The notes under the pieces were generated by a model that saw only the letters and a list, made by a program, of their open reading frames with translations, was not told the DNA's origin and searched no databases. Made by a program: the position numbers and the translations under genes. From Caulobacter sp. X (GTDB taxonomy: Bacteria; Pseudomonadota; Alphaproteobacteria; Caulobacterales; Caulobacteraceae), in the NCBI RefSeq assembly GCF_002742635.1, contig NZ_PEGF01000001.1:2046001-2110000 (forward strand): a stretch of DNA of 64,000 nt, written 5' to 3'. Shown piece by piece: positions 1-9,260 of this stretch. Every line of letters starts with the position of its first letter. Within the stretch, counting starts at the first letter, position 1.

Positions 1-2
1 GC

Positions 3-1199
3 GCGGGCGCGTTCGGCAACAGCCTGCTGGCCCAATCGCCCTACCTGTATGTCGCCACCAGCCGCGCGGACGCCAACAACGTCTATATCGACGTGCGCCG
101 CCGCTCGGCCGCCGAGATCGGCTTCAACAAGGCCGAGACCTCGGCCTATGACGCCGTGTTCGCGGCTCTAGGCCAGGACACGACGCTGGCCAGCGCCTTC
201 CTGAACCAGAGCACGCGCGATGGCTTCCGCGACGTCTACGATCAGATGCTGCCCGACCAGGGCGAGGGCATGTTCTCGGCCCTGCAGTCGGTCAACCAGC
301 AGATCTCGGCGGCGACCATGTTCCGCCCCGATCCAGGCGATCGCTACGGCCCCGACAGCCTGTGGGTCCAGGAAATCACCTCGCTGACCCGTCGCGACAC
401 CGACCAGACGTTGGGTTCCGACACCCAGGCCTTCGGCTTCGTCGCCGGCTACGAGGCCATGGGCGACGCGGGCGGCGCCCTGGGCGTGACCCTGGCCTAC
501 GCCAGCCTCGAAGAGCACGACACCGTCGCCAAGGTCGGCGAGCACACCACCGCTTCGTTCATCCAGACCGGCGCCTACTGGCGTCGTTCGGTCGGCGGCT
601 GGCGCTTCAACGCCGGCGGCGGCGTGGGCTATGGCTTCTTCAATGGCAAGCGCAGCTTCATCGCCCCGGACGTCAACGCCGACGGCGTGGCCGACCTGGT
701 CCTGAAGAATAACGCCGACTGGAATGGCCTGACCTCGACCGCCTACGCCGGCGTCGCCTACGAGGCCAAGATGGGCCGCTTCTTCGCCCGTCCCGAAGGC
801 CGCGTGGACTATGTCTGGCTGCGTGAAGGCAAGCGCGCCGAAAGCGGCGGCGGCTCGGGCTTCGACCTGACCGTCGACAAGCGCACCTCCAGCAACCTGA
901 GCGGCGAACTGGGCCTGGTCCTGGGCGCCGACTACGGCAAGACCGTGTGGTGGCGTCCGGAAATCCGCGTCGGCTACCGCCAGACCCTGGCCGGTTCGGT
1001 CGGCGACACCGTCGCCAGCTTCAAGGGCGGCAATCCGTTCACCCTGGCGGCCCTGAACGACAAGGACGGCGCGGTCACCGCGGGCTTCGCCCTGCGCGCC
1101 GGCACGCCGATGTCCTACCTGGCCCTGGAAGGCGGCGTCGAAGCCACCAAGAAGCAAAAGCGCTACAATCTGCGCCTGGCCGGACGCGCGATGTTCTAA
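3..1199 (+). CDS. Autotransporter C-terminal domain protein (5' end outside window)
   Basis: The frame is open from the first bases of the window, so the true start lies upstream and only the C-terminal part is present. The last ~270 residues alternate short glycine-rich and aromatic strands (for example GGVGYGFFNGKR and PEGRVDYVWLREGK) and end in LRLAGRAMF, a terminal phenylalanine typical of outer-membrane beta-barrels. This matches the autotransporter (type V secretion) translocator domain, which inserts in the outer membrane and exports the upstream passenger. The passenger and its function cannot be judged here. A strong terminator follows the stop codon. Confidence 0.8.
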   Translation, partial: AGAFGNSLLAQSPYLYVATSRADANNVYIDVRRRSAAEIGFNKAETSAYDAVFAALGQDTTLASAFLNQSTRDGFRDVYDQMLPDQGEGMFSALQSVNQQISAATMFRPDPGDRYGPDSLWVQEITSLTRRDTDQTLGSDTQAFGFVAGYEAMGDAGGALGVTLAYASLEEHDTVAKVGEHTTASFIQTGAYWRRSVGGWRFNAGGGVGYGFFNGKRSFIAPDVNADGVADLVLKNNADWNGLTSTAYAGVAYEAKMGRFFARPEGRVDYVWLREGKRAESGGGSGFDLTVDKRTSSNLSGELGLVLGADYGKTVWWRPEIRVGYRQTLAGSVGDTVASFKGGNPFTLAALNDKDGAVTAGFALRAGTPMSYLALEGGVEATKKQKRYNLRLAGRAMF

Positions 1200-1230
1200 G
1201 GCGGTCGACGCCTTACCTGATCAGCTTCAA

Positions 1231-1260
1231 GGGGCCCGCGGCATGCCGCGGGCCCCTTTT
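1231..1260 (+). terminator. Rho-independent terminator after the autotransporter gene
   Basis: A perfect 26-bp palindrome (1231-1256, GGGGCCCGCGG... and its complement) is followed by TTTT. It lies 31 bp after the autotransporter stop codon. Confidence 0.85.
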
Positions 1261-1467
1261 GCATGGATGGCGTTTGAAACCTTATGAACCCCGGCGCGAC
1301 CTGGGCCATTTCCGCGCCCGATCGACGCGCAGCGCTTTAATCCGTAAACGGATTTTTTCGTCTTTGGGCGTTTGGTTTCCAAGGAAGGTTCGAAGGATCT
1401 TCCGCACCGCGTGGCCGCGCCTTGCAGAAAAACTCATGGCCGGCTTTCCCAAATCTCGATTCCGTAA

Positions 1468-1490
1468 CTAGGGATAATAGTCTTCCCTAG
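1468..1490. promoter_or_regulatory. Inverted repeat upstream of the porin gene
   Basis: CTAGGGA (1468-1474) and TCCCTAG (1484-1490) are perfect 7-bp inverted arms separated by 9 bases, 43 bases before the porin start. This could be an operator for a regulator of the porin/sulfate-binding pair or a hairpin in the 5' leader. The rest of the 333-base gap 1200-1533 holds the terminator at 1231-1260 and a small hairpin (AATCCG-taaa-CGGATT then T's, 1339-1358); I see no gene in it. Confidence 0.4.
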
Positions 1491-1533
1491 CTCGGCAGGT
1501 CGGCCCGCCCCGCGGCGCCGAGAGGGGACTAAC

Positions 1534-2997
1534 ATGATCAAGTCAAAGCAGATCGTCTTCCGCGCCGCGCTGATCGCCGGCGTCTCCCTGCTGGCCACCG
1601 CCGGCGCGGCGTCCGCCCAGACGACGCCGCCCAGCCCGGACGAGGCCGCCGCGCGCATCGCCGCGCTCGAGGCCCAGCTGGCTGCGCTGCAGCAGCAGGT
1701 CGCCGACCTGAAGGCCGCCACCGCCGCCAGCTTCAAGGACGTGCGCACGACCCAGGCCGCCACGACCGTCAGCATCGCCGGCGGCAAGCCGACCATTGCG
1801 TCCGGCGACGGCGCCTACAGCGCCACCCTGCATGGCGTCATGCAGCTCGACACCGCCCACTACTTCCAGGACAAGGGTCTGCCGGCGGTGATCGGCAACG
1901 GCCGCGACCTGAACAACGGCACGAACTTCCGCCGCGCCCGCCTGGGCGTCGACGGCAAGTTCGCCAAGAATTTCGACTACTCGATCCTGCTGGACTTCGG
2001 CGGCGCGGGCACGGACGGCTCGGGCGTGCTGCAGGAGATCTACCTTCAGTACAACTACGCCCCGTTCAAGGTCCGCGTCGGCGCCTTCGCGCCGAACCTT
2101 GGCCTGGAAGACGCCGCCTCGACCAACGGCTCGCTGTTCCCCGAACGCCCCTCGCCCGCGGAAGCCGCGCGCGGCCTGGCCGGCGCCGATCGCCGGATCG
2201 CCCTGCAGGCCCAGGCGGTCGGCGAGCGCTGGATCCTCTCCGGCGCCGTGACCGGGGCCAAGGCGGGCGACGGCCAGACCTTCGACGAGCAGCTGGGCTA
2301 CGTGGCGCGGGTCGCCGGGACGCCGCTGCGCGGCCAGGACTGGCTGGTCCATGTCGGGGCCAACGCCAGCGTCGTGGCCACCCCCGCCCAGACCACCGCC
2401 CTCAGCGGCGCCTACCCGATCACCATCCAGGATCGCCCGGAGCTCCGCGTCGACGGCCAGCAGCTGATCGGCACGGGCGCGATCGACGCCAAGGGCGCAC
2501 GCCACTACGGCCTGGAACTGGCGGCCCAGAAGTCCAACCTGCTGATCCAGGGCGAGGTCTTCGACTACAAGATCGACCGCCGCAATCCGGCCGCCGGGGT
2601 CAGCGATCCCAAGTTCAAGGGCTGGTATGTGGAAGGCGGCTGGGTGCTGACGGGCGAGGCCCGCAAGTACAACGCGGCCAATTTCGCCTTCGACGCCCCG
2701 ACGATCGCCAACCCCTTCGACCCGAAGAAGGGCAAGTGGGGCGCCTGGGAGCTGGCCGCGCGCTATTCGGTGCTGGACCTGAACCACCACGAGAACGCGG
2801 TCCTGGCCGCCGATCGCGTGCGCGGCGGCGAGCAGACCATCTGGACAGCCGGCCTGAACTGGTTCCCCAATTCGGTCACCAAGTTCTCGCTCGACTATCT
2901 GGATGTCGACATCGACCGCAAGGATCCGGCCGGCGGCTTGCTGCCGCTCAGCCAGAGCTACCAGGCGATCAACTTCCGCAGCCAGTTCGCGTTCTAG
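1534..2997 (+). CDS. Phosphate-selective porin O/P family outer-membrane porin
   Basis: The 487-residue product has a signal peptide ending near ASAQ (residue ~29), then a short coiled coil ([19 protein letters not shown], residues ~42-62), then a long beta-barrel ending in a terminal phenylalanine (INFRSQFAF). This is the layout of OprO/OprP porins, trimeric anion channels. The start is an ATG with a good ribosome site (GAGAGGGG). It is followed 91 bases later by a sulfate-binding protein gene, so by context the substrate may be sulfate rather than phosphate; that is inference. Confidence 0.85.
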   Translation: MIKSKQIVFRAALIAGVSLLATAGAASAQTTPPSPDEAAARIAALEAQLAALQQQVADLKAATAASFKDVRTTQAATTVSIAGGKPTIASGDGAYSATLHGVMQLDTAHYFQDKGLPAVIGNGRDLNNGTNFRRARLGVDGKFAKNFDYSILLDFGGAGTDGSGVLQEIYLQYNYAPFKVRVGAFAPNLGLEDAASTNGSLFPERPSPAEAARGLAGADRRIALQAQAVGERWILSGAVTGAKAGDGQTFDEQLGYVARVAGTPLRGQDWLVHVGANASVVATPAQTTALSGAYPITIQDRPELRVDGQQLIGTGAIDAKGARHYGLELAAQKSNLLIQGEVFDYKIDRRNPAAGVSDPKFKGWYVEGGWVLTGEARKYNAANFAFDAPTIANPFDPKKGKWGAWELAARYSVLDLNHHENAVLAADRVRGGEQTIWTAGLNWFPNSVTKFSLDYLDVDIDRKDPAGGLLPLSQSYQAINFRSQFAF

Positions 2998-3088
2998 CTT
3001 AACAGGCCGCCCGCCCCGCAAGACGAAGAGCCCGGAGCGGGCGGCCCCTCACCTCACGTCATCCACGTCTACAGAAAGGATCGCGCCC

Positions 3089-4126
3089 ATGAGCGACACC
3101 CGCAAAGCTCCCACCCGACGCGGCTTGATGGCCGGCGCGGGCGCCGGGGCCGCGACCCTGATGGCGGGGGGCCTGGCCCACGCCCAGGCCAAGCCGGTCA
3201 CCCTGCTCAACGTCAGCTATGACCCGACGCGCGAGCTCTACAAGGACATCAACGCCGCCTACGCCAAGTACTGGAAGGAAAAGGTCGGCCAGACCCTGAC
3301 GATCAACCAGAGCCACGGCGGCTCGGGCAAGCAGGCCCGGTCGGTGATCGACGGCCTGCAGGCCGACGTGGTCACGCTCGCCTTGGCCTATGACATCGAC
3401 GAGATCGCCGCCAAGGCCAAGCTGCTGCCGGCCAACTGGCAGTCGCGCCTGCCGCAGAACTCCACGCCCTACACCTCGACGATCGTGTTCCTGGTCCGGA
3501 AGGGCAATCCCTGGAAGATCAAGGACTGGGGCGACCTGATCAAGCCGGGCATCGACGTGATCACGCCCAACCCCAAGACCTCGGGCGGCGCGCGCTGGAA
3601 CTACCTGGCCGCCTGGGCCTGGGCGCTGAAGCAGCCGGGCGGCAACCCCGCCAAGGCCGAGGCCTATCTGCGCAGCCTGTTCGATCACGTGCCGGTGCTG
3701 GACACCGGCGCGCGCGGCGCAACCACCACCTTCACCCAACGCGGCATCGGCGATGTGCTGCTGGCCTGGGAGAACGAGGCGTTCCTGGCCCAGGAGGAAC
3801 TGCCGGGCAAGTTCGACATCGTCTATCCGTCGATCTCGATCCTGGCCGAGCCGCCGGTGGCCCTGGTCGACAAGAACGTCGACCGCCACAAGACCCGCAC
3901 CGTGGCCGAGGGCTATCTGAACTTCCTCTATAGCCCCCTGGCCCAGGACCTGATCGGCAAGAACCACTACCGCCCGCGCAGCGCCGCGGCGGCCGCCAAA
4001 TACGCCAGCAAGTTCAAGTCGATCCCGCTGGTGACCATCGACGACACCTTCGGCGGCTGGAAAAAAGCCCAGGCCACGCACTTCGCCGACGGCGGCGTGT
4101 TCGACAAGATCTACCAGCCCAAGTAG
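3089..4126 (+). CDS. Sulfate ABC transporter periplasmic substrate-binding protein
   Basis: This 345-residue periplasmic binding protein starts with a twin-arginine-like leader ([12 protein letters not shown]) and a cleavage site near AHAQA. It carries family signatures of Sbp/Cys[37 protein letters not shown], and the C-terminal [20 protein letters not shown]. The family delivers sulfate or thiosulfate to a CysTWA permease for cysteine synthesis. No permease or ATPase genes lie next to it, so it must work with a transporter encoded elsewhere. The ATG at 3089 has AGAAAGGA at an ideal distance; an upstream in-frame extension lacks a signal peptide at its start and overlaps the porin, so it was not used. 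Confidence 0.9.
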   Translation: MSDTRKAPTRRGLMAGAGAGAATLMAGGLAHAQAKPVTLLNVSYDPTRELYKDINAAYAKYWKEKVGQTLTINQSHGGSGKQARSVIDGLQADVVTLALAYDIDEIAAKAKLLPANWQSRLPQNSTPYTSTIVFLVRKGNPWKIKDWGDLIKPGIDVITPNPKTSGGARWNYLAAWAWALKQPGGNPAKAEAYLRSLFDHVPVLDTGARGATTTFTQRGIGDVLLAWENEAFLAQEELPGKFDIVYPSISILAEPPVALVDKNVDRHKTRTVAEGYLNFLYSPLAQDLIGKNHYRPRSAAAAAKYASKFKSIPLVTIDDTFGGWKKAQATHFADGGVFDKIYQPK

Positions 4127-4332
4127 GGGCGTTTCGAGGCCCAGCCGCACCGGGAAGCGCGGTCTGGACCTCCTCATGGCGCGACGGCGGGGACAGCCTT
4201 CCTCCCCCGGGCGCGCTCCACGGCGGGGGTCGCGAGGCTCCCGCCGTTCCTTTTTGGGATTGAACCTGTGTTTGGAACCCGACACGATCGAGTACGTTGA
4301 GCGTCCACGGGGCGGTGGAGCTGATTGCAGGC

Positions 4333-5433
4333 ATGGACGACTATTCGGAATCGCGACGCGCCGGCGACCGCTTGGCCGCCGGGCACGGCATCGACGACCC
4401 ATTCGCGGCCGCCATCCGCGCCACCCGAATGGCGATGATCGTCACCGACGCCAGCCAGGCCGACAATCCGATCATCTTCGCCAACGACGCTTTCCTGAAG
4501 CTCACCGGCTACGAGCGCGACGAGATCATCGGCCGCAACTGTCGCATGCTGCAGGGCCCTGATACCGACCGCGCGGCCATCGAGATCCTGAGCAAGGCCG
4601 TGGCCGCGGGCGAGGACGCCAAGGTCGAACTGCTGAACTACCGCAAGGACGGGTCGACCTTCTGGAACGCCCTCTACATCTCCCCCGTGCGCAACGACGC
4701 CGGCGAGATCGTCTATTTCTTCGGCTCGCAGCTGGATGTCACCGACAAGAAGACCGCCGAAGCCAAGGTGCGCGAGCATCGCGACGACCTGGAGCAGGTT
4801 GTCGAGGATCGGACACGCGAACTGACCGAAGCCCTGGAGCAGAAGACCGCCCTGCTTCACGAGGTCGACCACCGCGTGAAGAACAACCTGCAGCTCATCT
4901 CCAGCCTGCTGCTGCTGCAGACCCGCCGCGTGCCCGATCCGGCCCTGAAGACCTCGCTGAAGGGCATGCTGGGCCGGGTCAACGCCATCGCCACCGTTCA
5001 CCGCCGGCTGTTCCAGAGCGAGGACGTCGAGCGCTTCGACGTCTCGGCCTTCATCCGGGACATGGTCGCCGACCTGATGGGTTCGGCCGGACGTGACGAC
5101 ATCGAGATGCAGCTGGACCTGGAGCGCGTCGAAATCCCCGCCGCCAAGGCCGCCCCGTTCGCCCTGGTGGTCAACGAGCTGCTGACCAACGCGCTCAAGC
5201 ACGGCTTCCCGGAAGGACGCGGCGGCCGGATCTTCGTGGGGGTCAGCCGCCTGAACGGCGACTTCCGGATCGAAATCACCGACAACGGCGTTGGAATGGA
5301 GAAGCAGGCCACCGGCTTTGGCCTGACCATCGTTCAGCTGCTCTGTCAGCAGCTGAAAGCCAAGTGTGAGACCACCGACGCGGAACCTGGAACCCGCGTG
5401 GTCGTTCTGCTGCCTGTGAATGGCGCGCATTGA
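4333..5433 (+). CDS. lovK: Blue-light LOV histidine kinase LovK
   Basis: This 366-residue soluble kinase has an N-terminal LOV/PAS domain (residues ~25-140) with the flavin-adduct motif GRNCRMLQ; the cysteine is residue 70. A linker helix leads to a HisKA_2-type dimerization domain with EVDHRVKNNLQLI (His180), then an HWE/HATPase_c domain with NELLTNALKHG and ITDNGVGM. Light forms a flavin-cysteine adduct that changes autophosphorylation. In Caulobacter LovK acts with LovR on the general stress response and cell attachment. The ATG at 4333 was chosen because it gives Cys70/His180; a TTG 36 bases upstream (4297) would add 12 residues. Confidence 0.95.
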   Translation: MDDYSESRRAGDRLAAGHGIDDPFAAAIRATRMAMIVTDASQADNPIIFANDAFLKLTGYERDEIIGRNCRMLQGPDTDRAAIEILSKAVAAGEDAKVELLNYRKDGSTFWNALYISPVRNDAGEIVYFFGSQLDVTDKKTAEAKVREHRDDLEQVVEDRTRELTEALEQKTALLHEVDHRVKNNLQLISSLLLLQTRRVPDPALKTSLKGMLGRVNAIATVHRRLFQSEDVERFDVSAFIRDMVADLMGSAGRDDIEMQLDLERVEIPAAKAAPFALVVNELLTNALKHGFPEGRGGRIFVGVSRLNGDFRIEITDNGVGMEKQATGFGLTIVQLLCQQLKAKCETTDAEPGTRVVVLLPVNGAH

Positions 5434-5454
5434 GTGAAGGACAAGGCTTTGGCA

Positions 5455-5922
5455 ATGAGCGGTCGTGCGCTCGAGGTGCTGATCGTCGAGGATGAGATGC
5501 TTCTGGCCATCGAGCTGGAGCACCTCATCGAAGAGGTCGGCTGCCATCCGCTGGGCTGCGCGATGAGCTCGGACGAGGCGGTCACCCTCGCCCAGCAGCT
5601 TCATCCCGATCTGGCCCTGGTCGACGTTCACCTCAGCGACGGCCCGACCGGCGTCGACGTGGCCCGCAAGATTTCTCAGGACTGCGGCGGCGTGGCGCTG
5701 TTCATGACCGCCAACGTCAAGCGTCTGCCCGAGGACTTTGCCGGCGCCTGCGGCGTGATCGGCAAGCCCTATTCCGAGCACGGGGTGAAGACCGCCCTGT
5801 CCTATCTGGCCCATTGCCTCCGCGAAGGCCGCGCGCCGGGTCCGACGCCGGTGGGCTTGACCCTGGCGCCGAGCTACGCCGCGCTGTGGGGCCTGGACCA
5901 GGCCGTCGGACAGACAGCCTAG
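5455..5922 (+). CDS. lovR: Single-domain response regulator LovR
   Basis: A receiver domain with little else (155 residues). It has the acidic pocket VEDE (11-14), the phospho-acceptor Asp57 in LALVDVHLSDG, the switch Thr in FMTAN and the conserved Lys in IGKPY, followed by a ~40-residue tail. It has no output domain, as expected for LovR, which works with LovK, probably as a phosphate sink or modulator. I chose ATG 5455 (AAGG 8 bases upstream); a GTG at 5434, directly after the lovK stop, is an alternative. The lovK-lovR spacing indicates one operon. Confidence 0.9.
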   Translation: MSGRALEVLIVEDEMLLAIELEHLIEEVGCHPLGCAMSSDEAVTLAQQLHPDLALVDVHLSDGPTGVDVARKISQDCGGVALFMTANVKRLPEDFAGACGVIGKPYSEHGVKTALSYLAHCLREGRAPGPTPVGLTLAPSYAALWGLDQAVGQTA

Positions 5923-6195
5923 ATGGCCGTCACGCCGGTCGCCGCGACGATCGGGACGATCGCGGCCCTGCTGTCGATCACCAGCTTCGCGCCTCAGATC
6001 CTCAAGATCTGGAAGGAAAAGGACGCCTCGGCCGTCTCGCTGCGGACCTATGTCGTCACGGTCACCGGCTTCGCCTGCTGGATCGTCTACGGGATCACGA
6101 TCAAAGCCTGGCCGGTCATCGCCTCCAACATCGCCTGCCTGCTGATGTCGGGCGCGGTGCTGCTGATGAAGTGGCGGTTCGAGCAGCGCGGCTAA
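5923..6195 (+). CDS. SemiSWEET-type sugar transporter (MtN3 family)
   Basis: The 90-residue protein has three predicted membrane helices and the SemiSWEET signature [20 protein letters not shown], including the PQ motif. SemiSWEETs form dimers that move sugars down their gradient through the inner membrane. Length matches the family. The ATG follows the lovR stop codon with no gap (TAG then ATG), so it is very likely the third gene of the lovK-lovR operon and translationally coupled. Its substrate cannot be read from sequence. Confidence 0.88.
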   Translation: MAVTPVAATIGTIAALLSITSFAPQILKIWKEKDASAVSLRTYVVTVTGFACWIVYGITIKAWPVIASNIACLLMSGAVLLMKWRFEQRG

Positions 6196-6271
6196 ACTCA
6201 GCGTTTTTGATGACAGGGGGGGCGGGGTCCGCTATCGAGGCCCGCCTATTTTCCCTTCGAGGATCGCCGCC

Positions 6272-7186
6272 TTGACCGACGTCGCCGAGGAAGCTGGCTG
6301 GGCCACCGCCAAGACCCTGGCCGAGGCCCTGCCCTACATCCAGATCTACGACCGCGAGACGGTGGTGATCAAATACGGCGGCCACGCCATGGGCCAGGAA
6401 GAGGTGGCCAAGGTCTTCGCCGCCGACGCCGTGCTGCTGAAGCTTCTGGGCGTTCACCCGGTGGTCGTCCACGGCGGCGGCCCGCAGATCAGCCGCATGC
6501 TCGACAAGGCCGGCGTCAAGTCGACCTTCGTCGACGGCCTGCGCGTCACCGACGAAGCCACCATGGAAGTGGCCGAGATGGTCCTGTCCGGCGCGATCAA
6601 CAAGGAGATCGCCAACTGGATCACCCAGGCCGGCGCCGAGGCCGACGTGCGCGGCGTGGGCCTGTCGGGCAAGGACGCCCGCCTGATCACCGCCGAGAAG
6701 GTGACCCGCACCCGCAAGGATCCGGACAGCAACATCGAGCAGGTCGTGGACCTGGGCTTCGTGGGCGAGCCGACCAAGGTCGATCCGCACCTGATCCAGG
6801 CGCTGCTGAGCTCCGAGACCGACTACATCCCGGTCATCGCGCCGATCGGCGTCTCGACCGAGGGCGAGACCTTCAACATCAACGCCGACACGGTCGCCGG
6901 CGCCCTGGCGGGCGCCCTGAAGGCCAAGCGGATGCTGATGCTGACCGACATCAAGGGGGTGCTCGACGCCAATGGCGAGCTGATCCGCCAGATGACAATC
7001 GAAGAGGCCCGCGACCTGATCGCCACGGGCGTCGCCACCGGCGGCATGATCCCGAAGCTCGAGAACGCCATCCACGCCGTGGAATCAGGCGTCGAGGCCG
7101 TGGTCATCCTGGATGGCCGCCGTCCGCACGCCATGCTGGTCGAGCTCTTCAGCGAACACGGCGCGGGCACGCTCATCTCGAAATGA
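6272..7186 (+). CDS. argB: Acetylglutamate kinase
   Basis: This cytoplasmic enzyme phosphorylates N-acetylglutamate, the second step of arginine synthesis. The amino acid kinase fold is clear: [11 protein letters not shown] near residue 30, [12 protein letters not shown], the ATP-site segment [10 protein letters not shown] and the C-terminal [17 protein letters not shown]. Length (304) is normal. The start is a TTG with GAGG nine bases upstream; it fits the N-terminus I recall for the Caulobacter protein ([13 protein letters not shown]). Its stop overlaps the start of the next gene by 4 bases, giving an argB-HAD-dapD operon. Confidence 0.95.
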   Translation: MTDVAEEAGWATAKTLAEALPYIQIYDRETVVIKYGGHAMGQEEVAKVFAADAVLLKLLGVHPVVVHGGGPQISRMLDKAGVKSTFVDGLRVTDEATMEVAEMVLSGAINKEIANWITQAGAEADVRGVGLSGKDARLITAEKVTRTRKDPDSNIEQVVDLGFVGEPTKVDPHLIQALLSSETDYIPVIAPIGVSTEGETFNINADTVAGALAGALKAKRMLMLTDIKGVLDANGELIRQMTIEEARDLIATGVATGGMIPKLENAIHAVESGVEAVVILDGRRPHAMLVELFSEHGAGTLISK

Positions 7187-7848
7187 GCGCCGACCTTACC
7201 CACGTCGACACTTGGCTCTTCGACCTCGACAACACCCTGTACCCGCTGGAAAGCGAGTTCATGGGGCTGATCGAGGCCAAGATGACGGCCTTCGTCCAGC
7301 GCGAAACCGGCCTTCCCTACGAAGAGGCCCGGGCGCTGCAGCATGGGTACTTCAAGGAGCACGGCACGACCCTGGCCGGGCTGATGATCAATCACGGCCT
7401 CGAGCCCAAGCGCTTTCTCGATGAGGTCCACGACGTCGAGCTGGACCGGCTGACGCCCAACCCGGCCCTGCGCGCGGCGATCGCCCGCTTGCCGGGCCGT
7501 CGACTGATCTTCACCAACGGCTCGCTGGGCCACGCCGAGCGGGTGCTGACGCACCTTGAGCTGCGCGATCTCTTCTCGGAGGTCTTCGCGATCGAGACGG
7601 CGGACTATGTGCCCAAGCCGGCGCTGGCGACCTTCGACAAGATCACCAAGCTGCACGCCATCGACCCGCCGATGACCGCCTTCTTCGAGGACAGCGAGAA
7701 GAACCTCGTACCGGCCGCGCGGCTGGGCATGACCACCGTGCTGGTCGGCCCGCATGCGGCGGCGTCGACCTCCGAACACGTCCATTTCCGCACTCCCGAC
7801 CTCGCCGAGTTCCTCAGCTCGGCCCGCCTGCAAGGAAGCCCGCAATGA
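7183..7848 (+). CDS. HAD-family pyrimidine 5'-nucleotidase-like phosphatase
   Basis: This 221-residue HAD hydrolase has motif [10 protein letters not shown] (nucleophile Asp14), motif [15 protein letters not shown], a conserved Lys in YVPKPAL, and motif [11 protein letters not shown]. The DLDNTLYP form and length fit the pyrimidine 5'-nucleotidase subgroup, which dephosphorylates pyrimidine nucleotides. It overlaps argB by 4 bases (ATGA) and dapD by 4 bases, so it is in the middle of a coupled amino-acid operon; a role in that pathway is possible but not shown. Confidence 0.85.
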   Translation: MSADLTHVDTWLFDLDNTLYPLESEFMGLIEAKMTAFVQRETGLPYEEARALQHGYFKEHGTTLAGLMINHGLEPKRFLDEVHDVELDRLTPNPALRAAIARLPGRRLIFTNGSLGHAERVLTHLELRDLFSEVFAIETADYVPKPALATFDKITKLHAIDPPMTAFFEDSEKNLVPAARLGMTTVLVGPHAAASTSEHVHFRTPDLAEFLSSARLQGSPQ

Positions 7849-8690
7849 CCGCCGTCAGCCTCGCCGACCTCCAGACCGAGATCGAAGCCGCCTGGGAAGC
7901 CCGCGCCGACGTCTCGGCCGCCACCACGGGCCCGGTCCGCACCGCCGTGGACGAAGCCCTCCTGCTGCTCGACAGCGGCAAGGCCCGCGTCTCGGAAAAG
8001 GTCGATGGCGAGTGGGTGACGCACCAGTGGCTGAAGAAGGCCGTGCTGCTGTCGTTCCGCCTGAACCCCAACACCGTGATGCGCGCTGGCACGCTGGGCG
8101 GCGGCGTCGGTCCCTGGTGGGACAAGGTGCCGAACAAGTTTGACGGCTGGGACGCCCCGCAGTTCGAGGCCGGCGGCTTCCGCGCGGTCCCGGGCGCGAT
8201 CGTCCGTCGCGGCGCCCACATCGGCAAGAACGTGATCCTGATGCCCTCGTTCGTGAACATCGGCGGCTATGTCGACGAAGGCACGATGGTCGACACCTGG
8301 GTCACGGTCGGCTCGTGCGCCCAGATCGGCAAGAACGTGCACCTGTCGGGCGGCGTCGGCATCGGCGGCGTGCTGGAGCCCTTGCAAGCCAATCCGACCA
8401 TCATCGAGGACAACTGCTTCATCGGCGCCCGCTCGGAAGTGGTCGAGGGTGTGGTCGTCGGCGAAGGCTCGGTGCTCTCGATGGGCGTCTTCATCAGCGC
8501 CTCGACCAAGATCGTCGACCGCAAGACCGGCCAGGTCCACATCGGCAAGGTCCCGCCCTACAGCGTCGTGGTCCCCGGCAGCCTGCCCGACCCGAACGGC
8601 GGCCCGAGCCTCTACTGCGCGGTGATCGTGAAGACGGTGGACGCCCAGACGCGGTCGAAGACGAGCATCAACGACCTGCTGCGGGATTGA
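7845..8690 (+). CDS. dapD: 2,3,4,5-tetrahydropyridine-2,6-dicarboxylate N-succinyltransferase
   Basis: DapD adds succinate from succinyl-CoA to tetrahydrodipicolinate in the succinylase route to diaminopimelate and lysine. The 281-residue protein has an N-terminal helical domain, then a left-handed beta-helix of hexapeptide repeats (about residues 105-240, for example [22 protein letters not shown]) and the family motif [20 protein letters not shown]. Length is typical. It is the last gene of the argB operon and is followed by a palindromic repeat. dapE lies about 3.5 kb away on the other strand. Confidence 0.96.
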   Translation: MTAVSLADLQTEIEAAWEARADVSAATTGPVRTAVDEALLLLDSGKARVSEKVDGEWVTHQWLKKAVLLSFRLNPNTVMRAGTLGGGVGPWWDKVPNKFDGWDAPQFEAGGFRAVPGAIVRRGAHIGKNVILMPSFVNIGGYVDEGTMVDTWVTVGSCAQIGKNVHLSGGVGIGGVLEPLQANPTIIEDNCFIGARSEVVEGVVVGEGSVLSMGVFISASTKIVDRKTGQVHIGKVPPYSVVVPGSLPDPNGGPSLYCAVIVKTVDAQTRSKTSINDLLRD

Positions 8691-8700
8691 TGACGGCGTA

Positions 8701-8823
8701 GTTCCTCCCCCGTGCAACGGGGGAGGTGGCCCAGAGGGCCGGAGGGGGCCAACTCGGCCCAATCTCCAGCTTGCCCCCTCCGTCGGCTCCGCCGACACCT
8801 CCCCCGCATCGCGGGGGAGGAAC
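8701..8823. repeat. Palindromic intergenic repeat, family A, copy 1
   Basis: The element starts with CTCCCCC-gtgcaa-GGGGGAG and ends with CTCCCCC-gcatc-GGGGGAG, and contains two inner parts: GGCCCAGAGGGCC and GTCGGCTCCGCCGAC. A core CAGCTTGCCCCCTC is shared with copies at 10937-11058 and 20543-20663. It sits in the gap after dapD and may serve as a bidirectional terminator between convergent genes. Confidence 0.8.
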
Positions 8824-8836
8824 TAGGGCCGCCCCC

Positions 8837-9163
8837 CTACTTCGTCGCCTCGTTCAGCTGCCGCTTGCTGTCGGCCGCGCCTTCCTTGGCGTCCTGCTTC
8901 AGGTCCTTGCCGGCTTCCTTGAGCTCCCGCCCCGCATCTCCGGCGGCTTCCTTCAGCTCCGCGCCGGTCTCCTTGGCGCTTTCCTTGATCGCCGTGCCAG
9001 CTTCCTTGACGTCCGGATCGTTGGCGATGTTGTGAGCCGCGTCCTTGACGTCGGCGGCGGCGGCCTTGGCGCCTTCCTTCACCTCCGTGGCGTGCTCCTG
9101 CGAACAGGCGGCGAGCGAGAGGGCGGCGGCCCCGGCGGCGATCAGCATCAGGGTGGAACGCAT
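8837..9163 (-). CDS. Small lipoprotein with LEA-like amphipathic repeats
   Basis: The 108-residue product has a lipoprotein signal with lipobox LAAC (Cys20), then almost only Ala, Lys, Glu and Asp in repeating ~11-residue units (EVKEGAKAAAADVKDA, AIKESAKETGAELKEA). Such sequences form long amphipathic helices, resembling LEA-type or entericidin-like envelope proteins often tied to stress. I do not know its function. It is transcribed away from fmt, sharing a 97-base divergent gap. Confidence 0.75.
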   Translation of the reverse strand: MRSTLMLIAAGAAALSLAACSQEHATEVKEGAKAAAADVKDAAHNIANDPDVKEAGTAIKESAKETGAELKEAAGDAGRELKEAGKDLKQDAKEGAADSKRQLNEATK

Positions 9164-9260
9164 GGTCTGGCTCCTCTTTCGTCGGCTGGATAACGGAGCG
9201 CCACGGCGCCGGTTCCGAGTCCGGCTTTCCCCAAGGCCGCGAGACGTCTAAACCCCCGCC

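Noticed and set aside
6210..6275. Short upstream frame overlapping the argB TTG start (possible Arg-sensing leader)
   Set aside because: Only two scattered Arg codons and no alternative hairpins, so attenuation is not supported.
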